Below are positions 20,916 through 31,500 of a stretch of DNA of 64,000 nucleotides, piece by piece. Each line of letters starts with the position of its first letter. Positions within the stretch are counted from its first letter, which is position 1. The DNA comes from Endomychus coccineus (Eukaryota > Arthropoda > Insecta > Coleoptera > Endomychidae), in NCBI GenBank assembly GCA_958510875.1, contig OY294068.1:149704388-149768387 (forward strand), given 5' to 3'. The translations under genes were made by a program, and so were the position numbers. The notes under the pieces are model-generated. The model was not told the origin of the DNA and ran no database searches. It saw only the letters and a list, made by a program, of their open reading frames with translations.

Positions 20916-22390
20916 ATTTTCCTCATTAAATGATGTATCTGCTTCAGAAATACTTCCTTAAAAAAATTCCTTTTTATGAATATTGATTTCAGTCTTATTT
21001 TAATTTGAATCTACCGCCATTAAACTCTGATGATGAGCGGTGGAATAAGTTGACCCGATTGAATAACCATCATTATTTCAGTTAGTAACAATTGCTTTCT
21101 TATTATAATTATTATCATTCACAATAATATCAAATTATTAAACACATATTTAAGTGAGAAGTTTATTGTAAAATTGAAAAAGTAGGGTAAGCTACGATAA
21201 GGACGTCTTGATAATACTCATTGACGTCAATTTACGTTCAATTCGTTACGATAATGCGCATGTGGCTGCCTAAATTCAGATGTGGCGCATCGCATCAGCG
21301 CTGGCCTTGACAGGTTCGCCCGCCATCATAGCTGGACTTGATTATTGGGAACGAAACGAGCGCCCGCGGAAAGGGTTCCATCTAGACCGAGGTTGAACGA
21401 CTATGGTGACTCTAAACTTATTTCCGCCGCTTGGCAACTGTCTGAATTCCAACCGTTTCGAGTTTGTCGTTACTAAGTTCGTACGTAAGCTGGGCCGACG
21501 ATAATACACGATTCTGGCGAAGTCTATCTACTAGAGCTCAACTCTGCGATGCAATGCGGATGATTTGTTTTGTAACGCGCTGGTGGAATAATGTACCTAC
21601 TACCTACAACAACGTTGAACCTCTAGAGTTCAAACCTGCACCGAGCGTGTATCGTTTACATAGATACTGTTTTGTATCTGAAGACGGTTTTGGCCAACTT
21701 TATCAAATCTGTTGAATATATATCAATTTGAATAAGATCACCTTCTAATAGTACCACATATTCACAATTCACAGTTTTACCGTTAGTGAAAAACTACCAA
21801 GTATTTAGTAAACGTTCCTTATCCAAGGTCACCAGGCACAAGTTTACTGCGTGCAAGTTGTAATGTATGTATTCACGTATGTAATCGACTAACCTTACCC
21901 GTCGCTATGTATTTATATGCACACGTTTCGTAATTCCATGTGCTCTTCAGATGTACTGTCTATACGATCTATTTGTAGATTCATAATCACATGAAATTTA
22001 ATTAACATTTTATTTCGAAAACAATGAAAAGATCAATAACATGATTTGACTAAAATGTTTATGAAAAACAAATACTCAACTGATTCTTTACGTTCATTAA
22101 AATTTTTAAAGAAATTTCATAAAATATGGTTTTGTCTATTGATAAAAAAGGTGGTGTAAAGACGACGCCACCATAAAGGCAAATGGACGGACTAGATCAA
22201 TCTTTTCGGGCCCAAAACATAAAAACTGTTTTCAAAAGACGGATTAAAGGAATTAACCTAACAGTCACTGTAATTCTTATTATTCAAGATGATATTAATT
22301 GAATCATTATTGGATTAAATAAAGATAAAGAGAATCTAGTTCATATATATATATATTTCAATATCTAAATAGGCTATTGTTCCTTAAATG
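20916..22390. other. Intergenic, with a GC-richer island
   Basis: Between TBC1D19 and ADD1. 21180-21720 is clearly richer in GC and CpG than its surroundings and contains a CRE-like TTGACGTCAA at 21222. It could be regulatory, but no gene is attached. 20015-20380 shows nothing. Confidence 0.4.
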
Positions 22391-22966
22391 TATTCTTTAT
22401 TTTTCAGTAAATAAAAATTGTTCATTTTCAACAATTAATTTTTGTTTAAAATATAATCGTATTCGAAATTGGTATCTTAAATAAGATAACATTAGGATAA
22501 CTTCTGTTGCTATTTGTAGGATTCATCTCTGCATTATAATAGAAAAAACCTGCTATTGAATCTTTTTCTCCAATGATCATTATCATAATCATTTACTGAT
22601 ATCATTATTTTTTTAATTTTTGCTAAGAAATGGTATATTTATTTAAAATTGTCTTACCTTTACTTTTCAATTAGACTTATTCTTTATTTTTCAGTAAATA
22701 AAAATTGTTCATTTTCAACAATTAATTTTAGTTTAAAATATAATCGTATTCGAAATTGGTATTTTAAATAAGATAACATTAGGGTAACTTCTGTTGCTAT
22801 TTGTAGGATTCATCTCTGAATTATAATAGAAAAAACCTGCTATTGAATCTATTTTCTCCAATGATCATTATCATAATCATTTACTGATATCATTATTTTT
22901 TAAATTTTTGCTAAGAAATGGTATATTTATTTAAAAATGTCTTACCTTTACTTTTCAATTAGACCG
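22391..22966. repeat. Tandem duplication, ~288-bp unit
   Basis: TATTCTTTATTTTTCAGTAA occurs near 22391 and 22679, and the following 280 bases match with about 3 percent difference. The copies are AT-rich and noncoding. Confidence 0.85.
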
Positions 22967-23696
22967 CTTTAGCGATTCAGAAGTCCAAAGTTCCAAAGTT
23001 AAAAATAAAGGAATATGGAATTTGCTATTCAAAACCACAAAAATGATATATCCATGTTACCAAGAAGTCTAGAATTCTTGCATATCACAACTTTGATAAT
23101 TGTATGTTATATTATTAATATTATGGGTCCTTTTCAGTTGGTTGGTGAATTTCTTTAACATTTCAGTTGTCTATTCGTTTTTAATATACGTTAGTTCGCT
23201 GTGTAAAAAATATTTGTTGGTAAAAGTTAATTATTTAAACTTGAGTTAATATTGAATTCATGAAAACTTCTATTTAAACATTAACAAGTATTTTTTATGA
23301 ACGTGTTGTATCTACAAAATGCGAAACTATCCGAAAGGGTAACAATCACTTCATTACAAATCAATGAATTCCATTGTTCTTATTTACCTACTAGTCCTAC
23401 CACTAAAAATTATTAACATAGTATCTAGTTTTCATACTTTTTTGTCACCAGGGTCGGAGTCGGAAATATAATATTTAGGTATAAACAAAAAAAGTTTAAT
23501 AATCAAAAGAGAATGTATTTTTAGGTGTTATTAAATTGTCTCTCGGTAGGTAATATGCATAAGGATCGTACTTAATGGTAGAATCTATAGGTAAACTGCG
23601 TCCCAACCCTTTCTATCTAGTGCCTCTATCCGCTGATGTTAATTTGTCAGTTCGATTTATTTATTCTACAGTTAAGACGCTTAATATTTTCTTAGG
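22967..23696. other. Intergenic, nothing recognised
   Basis: AT-rich, with no coding or repeat signal before the MULE fragment. Confidence 0.5.
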
Positions 23697-24200
23697 ATGG
23701 ATATCAGAATAATTTTTAGTGAAAAGGGGAAACAGTTATTACTCATAAACAATTATAAATATGGTTTCCAAAAGAATTTAAAAAGTGGTGAAAAGCGGTG
23801 GTCTTGCACAAAGAACACGTGCAAAGCTTTCCTTCTTACTCTGGGCGAAGTGGACAACAATTTAACCGTTACAAAACATGTGCAAGAGCATTGCCATGAA
23901 TCAAATATAGCAGATATACAACGTCAAATTTTTAACATGTCCTGTAAAAGAAAAGCTGTCGAAGATATGTCCAAAAAACCTTCAGAAATTATTCGGAGCG
24001 TTTTACAAGGAATTCCACCATCAACGGTTACTACTACTGACGTTGCCTATATAAAAAGAAATATGTACAGCGCACGTCGGAAGAGTCAGCTCACATTGCC
24101 GAAAAACATTGAAGATACTCGCAAAATTCTGGAGGACACCAACATCGAAACATCTAAAGGTGAGCCTTTTTACTCATTAATACTAAAAGTGAGCAAATAG
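23697..24200 (+). pseudogene. FLYWCH/MULE transposase N-terminal fragment
   Basis: 167 codons. Residues 20-65 resemble a FLYWCH zinc finger (KRWSCTKNTCKAF then HVQEHCHE). The rest (KRKAVEDMSKKPSEIIRSVL, YIKRNMYSARRKSQLTLPKN, ETSKGEPF) matches the region that precedes the MULE DDE domain in insect Mutator-like elements. It stops at 24200 where the transposase should continue. A further piece, IGCRFHLSEPWYKKIRG, appears at about 24427-24500. It is best read as a transposon relic, though the clean N-terminal frame leaves domestication possible. Confidence 0.75.
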
Positions 24201-24414
24201 TTTTATTTTGCGGTAGATCAATATCCAGTTTTTGGAAAAAATTACACGAATTTATTTAATTTATTTTTTACTACTTATAGATAAAACAACGAACATTACA
24301 TTCCATTAATTTTCTCGTTGTTGTTCAATAAACGTAAGTAGACATGTCGAACACTATTTGGGTTTCGTATTGGAAATCTGTCAGAAAAATTCATTCATCA
24401 GACCATTATTAGCT

Positions 24415-24525
24415 AAAACAATTGGATGTCGGTTTCATCTCTCAGAACCCTGGTATAAAAAAATTCGGGGCATTTTTACTAGCAAAAATGGTATGTCGCA
24501 AAGTAACCTACTAATGAAGTTTTTA
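24415..24525 (+). pseudogene. MULE transposase internal fragment
   Basis: The plus-strand frame gives IGCRFHLSEPWYKKIRGIFT, the conserved block downstream of the second catalytic Asp in MULE transposases. It probably belongs with the FLYWCH fragment just upstream; the DDE part between is deleted. Confidence 0.65.
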
Positions 24526-25500
24526 TAAATGTTCTAAAAGTTATATATTTTTATTACGTAATTTTATGTCTTCATCCCCTCCTAACATTTGGATCATCCA
24601 ACTTCTGTTATAAAAATAAAACTCATCTTTGACCAATTATTTACAATTTTGAACATGGTTATGACGAAGCTTTACTAATCTTTGTATTTTGGCTTCACCA
24701 CTCAAATATATTGCGCATGCGTAAGTCATTATGGAGATTGACAATTTTACTTTTTTATTGAATGTTGATGAAACTACGAAGTGCTATAAGTTGACGTATT
24801 TTTCGAAACATGTTGAAAATATCTTCGACATGCTTCAAACGGGAGCTCTTTTGAAAACCAATTAATCAAATGTTTAAAACAAAATATTTAGGATCGTAGT
24901 AATTTCGCAAATGAGAATTTGAATTCTATAGTGTCGTTATTATTGACGTTTGACATTTACAAACGTCAAAATGGAAAAGTACGCTTCAAACTCAATTTCA
25001 CGTTCATTATTACGTGATTATTCTCCGAACTCTTCAGGAACGTTTTAAACAAGTTACATTGGGCGTTGACCCAACGCGTCTGTACTGTACTACTGATCTG
25101 CGACATACGTTTGGCGCCAGCCGCCAACTACTTCAATATACGAACAAAACTACTTTCTTCTTCGACAAGCACGCAACGTCCCGCCATTCTTGTTACACAT
25201 CACCTCACCAGCGATACGGCAAACGGGCAAAATAGAAATAGATTTTTGTTGCGCACCGAACAAGTTTACCTACAACGGTGTATTAATTTTTGGGGTAATT
25301 TAATTAGAAATTGGTAATTGGTACTACACTTTTTAGTAGATATAAACAATTAATGGGTCGAATGTGACTTGTTTTAAACAAACTCGGTGAAGTATTCTGA
25401 TTGATGGTATAAATGTTTAATTTCATTATTTCTGACATTGACAGTATAAGTTGAAAAAATTTCGAAATTTGTATTAGTACAAAAACGACTTAACCTTAAA
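24526..25500. other. Upstream region of ADD1
   Basis: It contains a perfect inverted repeat TTGACGTTTG...CAAACGTCAA near 24940-24968 and a GC-richer block at 25010-25270 that may include promoter sequence. No TATA box is recognised. Confidence 0.4.
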
Positions 25501-25519
25501 ATGGTTGATACACAAACTG
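25501..25519 (+). CDS. ADD1: ADD1 exon 1 with start codon
   Basis: ATG GTT GAT ACA CAA ACT G|GTAAGT encodes MVDTQT plus one base. It is too short for ORF finding but is forced by the in-frame acceptor of exon 2. An upstream in-frame ATG is not evident in the preceding 100 bases. Confidence 0.7.
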
Positions 25520-28500
25520 GTAAGTTAACATTAACTTTAAATTATTTGTTTAACAAAGTGGTAATGTTTCTTTTTCAGACTCTTTATGCACGTATCAAAA
25601 CCATATAGAAAATTTTCAACAAAGCGATAGTATGGATTCAGAAACACCTTCAAAAGGTACATATTTCGAATTTAATCAAGGTATAATTATAAGCATTGCA
25701 ATTTGTAATTTTAGACGACTGTACTGAATCTACGAAAATTTCCGGTGATGTAGATGAGAGTAGTGATTCCACACTAAGTCAGAAAAATGATCAAACAGGT
25801 GAGTGATGATACACTTTTAAATAGTGTAGCCTCAGAAGAGTTGTTTTCAAATCCACAAATAAATTACATTATATATTCACTATTCAAAAAGTATCGAAAT
25901 TTGTACTCCTAAAATTATCATGTAAGTAGAGCGTTTGAAATTTTCTGATGAAAAGAAATGGTTCTCATCTGACAAATTTTGGATTTAATGATGTTTGTTT
26001 GAATTAACTATGAATTTACACAATTTAACGAACTCCACTGTAGTATCTAAGCGTTTAACACTGGAAATAACCACCTACTATCACTTATAGAAATATAGGT
26101 GGAATTTTTTTACTGAAATTTTGGAATATCATTCTACTATAATTGGTTGAGTGTTTAAAGTTGGTTTCAAATTATATACATGGGAATACATTTCTAGATG
26201 ATTATTTCAATTCTCAATAATTTTACACCAATATTTTGAAATAATTATTTTTCTTTAGAAATTACTTTTGACTTACAAATGAACATAATAGGTTTTATGA
26301 AATTTATTTTCCAAGAGGGAGAATTAAATTTATTATTATGTTTACATTTGGTGTCCTGGCAAATATATGTGATTTATATTAATTGTATTTATGTCACAAC
26401 TGTTACCATTATTTCAAAAATGGGCATAAGAATATGCTCACTGATGTATAAATTACTTTGTGTATTAGTTCTGAATTCTGAATTAGACGAATGAATACAG
26501 TATTCTATGGGTTATGTGTATATTTGTCAACAATAAGGAACGTAACTTGCTTTTGTTTTATGGAGTATATATATTATGGTAAATAAGTGATTAACTGCAT
26601 TATTTCCAACTAAAAGCCAGAGTTTAAATATATAAAATGATCTTCATGTACCTATTAAGTAGATACTGATCTGAGTGTTGGCAATCTAACCCATGTAGTA
26701 GGAGTTTCTAAATCAATTCGGAGAGTCTGAATTCAGATCTAAAGGGCATTGGAATGCTTATTTCCTTTTGCATACATTGAACATTTTCTCAAAAATTAGC
26801 AATATTGAATTTTTCAGTTATCCAAGGCAGGATTTGAGGTATAATAGAAACAATTTTCCTAATTTAGATTGTATTCCAGTCATACAAAATAATTACTACA
26901 TTATAAATTCATAATTCCCAGATATGGAAACTGTGGGAAAGCAAAAAGAAGAAACAGAGAAAATGGAAATGGAAACTATTCCTGAGAAAATTGAAAGTGG
27001 AAAAGGGGACAGTGACCAGGACAAAACTGAAGTAGAGAATAGTGAACCAGAAACTATTCCAGTGATAAAACAGAAAGATAGTATTGAGCAAAACACTGAC
27101 GAAAATGTTGAAGATACGAATACCAATGATAATCCAAAAGAAAAAGTAGATGAAGCAAGTGATAATTTAGCTGAGAAAACTGTTGAAAATGCAGTTGAAA
27201 AGGAAAATGAAGCTACCGAAAAAAGCAAAAATGAAGCTACCGAAGAAAGCAAAAATGAAGGTACAGAAGAAAGCAAAAATGAAGCTACAGAAGAAAACAA
27301 AAATGAATGTCCTGGAGAAAAAAATAATGAAGAATCAGAGAAGAAAAAAGATGCAGCTGAAAATCAAGGTCACAATGTAGAGGAAAATAAAGATGACAAA
27401 ACCATGGAAACAGAAGAAAATGCCAATGTCATTAAAAGTACTATCATGGGTAATAAATATTACCTTTGGGAAACGTATGCATGTTTCTAAGTTTCGTCTA
27501 TAATTTTTTCCAGAGGATACCAACAATGAAGAAGATGAAGATGAAGATGGCTATTTTAACCCATTACTTCTTTGTCCTGAGGTATCAATGGATATTGATG
27601 AATCACCTGTTATAACCAATACAGGTGAGGATTTATTATTTAATATAGAGTTATAAGCTATATTTTTCCAAATATACATGTAACGATAATTTCTTAACTG
27701 AAATTTGGTTTCTAATGGTGATCTCCTTTTGATGAATATATATTAAAATCATTTATCTTTCGACATAAAAAATATGAGCAAAGGGATTTATTTATAAGAA
27801 AAGTTACCAAATTCTATTGCATTAAATTCAATTTTGAAGTATGGGTGAAATTATTCCAGATATCAAAGTCCATAGATGTAGGAAACATTATATAGGTAGA
27901 TAAATTTATACTTTCCCAACCACCGCATTTCCGTAGATGTGTAGGTTCCTAAAAGTGCACAAACAATTTTCTGAACAGTATTAACCCTTATAACATTATC
28001 CTAATTTTTTGTTTGATAAATTGCTAAAGGTGCACAAGCAATTTTCTGAACAGTATTTACCCTTATAACATCTATGCAAATTTTTTTTTTAATAAGTTGC
28101 AAAAGGTGCACAAACAATTTTCTGAACAGTATTTACCCTTATAACATGCTAATTTTTTTGTTTAATAAATTGCAAAAGATGCACAAACAATTTTCTGAAC
28201 CGTATTTACCCTTATAACATCTATGCTAATTTTTTGTTTAATAAATTGCAAAAGGTGCACAAACAATTTTCTTAACAGTATTTACCCTTATAACATCTAT
28301 GCTAATTTTTTCTTAAATAAATTGCAAAAGGTGCACAAACAATTTTCTGAACAGTATTTACCCTTATAACATCTATGCTAATTTTGTTTAATAAATTGCA
28401 AAAGGTGCACAAAAAATTTTCTGAACAGTATTTTGTATTTACCCTTATAACATCTATGCGAATTTTTTGTATAATAAGTTGCAAAATGTGCACAAACAAT

Positions 28501-31500
28501 ATTCAACAGTACCCTTATAACATCTATTCTAATTTTTTCTTAAATAAATTGCAAAAGGAACTCAAACAATTTTCTGAACAGTATTCACCCTTATAACATC
28601 TATGCTAGTTTTTTGTTTAATAAGTTACAAAAGGTGCACAAACAATTTTCTGAACAGTATTTAGTATTTACCCTTATAACATCTATGCCAATTTTTTGTT
28701 TAATAAGTTGCAAAAGGTGTACAAACAAATTTCTGAACAGTATTTACCCTCATAACATCTATCCTAATTTTTTCTTAAATAAATTGCAGAAGGTGCACAA
28801 ACAATTTTCTGAACAGTATTTAGTATTTGCCATTATAACATCTATGCTAATTTTTTGTTTAATAAGTTGCAAAAGGTGCACAAACAATTTTCTGAACAGT
28901 ACCCTTATAACATCTATGCTAATTTTTTCTCAAAGTATTTACCCTTATGACATCTATGCTAATTTTTTGTTATATATAAAAATTCTCGAGAAATCGGTCA
29001 CATTAACACTCTGTTTTAAATTTTTGTCTTTACGTACGTTTCGGTCTCACGACCATCATCAGAAGACAAAAGGGTTTATTAAAACTAATTATAGCACAAG
29101 CATCCATATCGCACAATTTTCAATCAAAAAGCCCACGCCGTCGAAACGAACAGAACCACGAATAATCGAAATTGTATCGTCAATATTAAAGTATACAATT
29201 TTTTGTAAGAAGAATCCACTGTTCAGTAATATTCTTATAATATACAAGCGCATGTTGCTATAGTCTCATAACAACTGAAGTTCGAAGTTATTTGTTGGTA
29301 TCTACTAACGAACCAGATGTAAGATTTATGAGGTACTTGAAAAAGGTTTCAGACCTGTAATGGAATATCACTTTTAAGCATTCTTCTTAAAATATACTTT
29401 TAACATTATAAAGACGTATGTAGGAATTTGCAAGAGTTTTAATTAATCAAGTTATTATAAATCTGACTTAATCCCTGAATATCATTCCTATGATTTACAG
29501 ATTTGGAGTCACGTTTTATGTGAATCATCTCCAGGATAGATCTTTTATAATAATTGGTTTCCTTAGTTAAAACATTAACATTTTTGTAATCAAATTGATG
29601 GTTATAATCAAAGCAGTGCTTAGCAAGGGCGGTGGAATTTTCAAAGTTATCATTTCTTGTGCTATACGTATGGCCATACATTCTTTTTTGTAAATATTGT
29701 TCAGAGATTCCAGTATAAGTCCCATCACAATCTAAACAATTCAATGTATATACTGTGTGGGTTTGTTTATCTTTAGGTATTACAGGTTTTAGATTTGAGA
29801 AATATTTCCCAACACAGTTAGTAGGTTTATGCGCAACATTTATATCGTACTTTTACAAACATTTCTTAATTTTTTCTGAGGTCTCCGGAATGTATGGTAA
29901 AGTTATATAATTGTCTGTATTACCTTTTATGTTATTTTTATATGAAGAACCATTATAGATTTTGTTTATACTTCAATTCCGTTGCACCAGCTTGTTATAA
30001 AAAAAGTATAAACAGCTTTAGATACAGACCGCGCGGTAAAATTGTCCCACGCAGAGGACCGTCTCAAAAATTTAAAAATTGTTCGTAATACACTGGAAAT
30101 GAATGGCTACCCAAAAACTTTCTTCAATCCTATCATTAAAGAGAGAATAAACAAAATCTATAATGGTTCTTCATATAAAAATAACATAAAAGGTAAAGAC
30201 AATTATATAACTTTACCATACATTCCGGAGACCTCAGAAAAAATTGAGAAATGTTTGAAAAAGTACGATATAAATGTTGCGCATAAACCTACTAACTGTG
30301 TTGGGAAATATTTCTCAAATCTAAAACATGTAATACCTAAATACAAACAAACCCACACAGTATATACATTGAATTGTTTAGATTGTGATGGGATTTATAC
30401 TGGAATCTCTAAACAATATTTACAAAAAAGAATGTAAGGCCATAAGTATAGCACAAGAGATAATAACTTAGAAAATTCCACCGCCCTTGCTAAGCACTGC
30501 TTTGATTATAACCATCAATTTGATTACAAAAATGTTAATATTTAAACTAAGGAAACCAATACCATAGGAATGATATTCAGGAATTAAGTCAGATTTATAC
30601 TAACTTAATTAATTAAAACTCTTGCAAATTCCTACATGCGTCTTTATAATGTTAAAAGTATATTTTAAGAAGAATGCTTAAAAGTGATATTCCAGTACAG
30701 GTCTGAAACCTTTTTCAAGTACCTCATAAATCTTACATCTGGTTCGTTAGTAGATGCCAACAAATAACTTCGAACTTCAGTTGTTATGAGACTATAGCAA
30801 CATGCGCTTGTATATTATAAGAATCTTAATGAACAGTGGATTCTTGTTACAAAAAATTTTATTCTTTAATATTGACGATACAATTTCGATTATTCGTGGT
30901 TCTGTTCGTTCCGACGGCGTGGGCCTTTTGATTGAAAATTGTGCGATATGGACGCTTGTGCTATAATTAGTTTTAATAAACCCTTTTTGACATAATAAGT
31001 CTTCTGATGATGGTCGTGTGACGTACGTAAAGACGAAAATTTAAAACAGAGTGTTAATGTGACCTATTTCCCGAGAATTTTTATATATAATTCATACTGG
31101 GTCAAGAATCTTTATTATTTCTAATTTTTTGTTTAATAAGTTGCAAAAGGTGCACGAACAATTTTCTGAACAGTGTTTAGTATTTACCCTTATAACATCT
31201 ATGCAAATTTTTTGTTTAATAAGTTGCAAAAGGTGCACAAACAATATTCTGAACAGTACCCTTATAACATTATGCTAATTTTTTCTTAAATAAATTGCAA
31301 AAGGTGCGCAAACAATTTTTTGAACAGTATTTACCCTTATAACATCTATGCTAATTTTTTGTTTAATATGTTACAAAAGGTGCACAAACAATTTTCTGAA
31401 CAGTATTTACCCTTACAACATCTATGCTAATTTTTTGCTTAATAAATTGCTAAAGGTCAAAAACAATTTTCTGAACAGTATTTACCCTTACAACATCTAT

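Larger units (their letters stand above)
28972..31120. mobile_element. Penelope-like composite with inverted arms, inserted in the minisatellite (copy C)
   Basis: It is flanked by the 13-bp duplication CTAATTTTTTGTT (28959-28971, 31121-31133), itself part of the minisatellite unit. The two arms are inverted copies: outer ends with hammerhead sequence, then GIY-YIG coding DNA, minus strand on the left and plus strand on the right, meeting near 29950-30020. The right end carries the family tail AATTCATACTGGGTCAAGAA. Confidence 0.85.

Noticed and set aside
26896..27300. 134-codon minus-strand frame rich in Ser/Phe/Leu
   Set aside because: It is the antisense of the Glu/Lys-rich ADD1 exon 4; the codon repeats keep the opposite strand open.
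28613..29263. 216-codon plus-strand frame with repeated NKLQKVHKQFSEQY
   Set aside because: It is a translation of the 76-bp minisatellite that runs into the Penelope composite. The unit length varies by indels, so there is no selection for frame.
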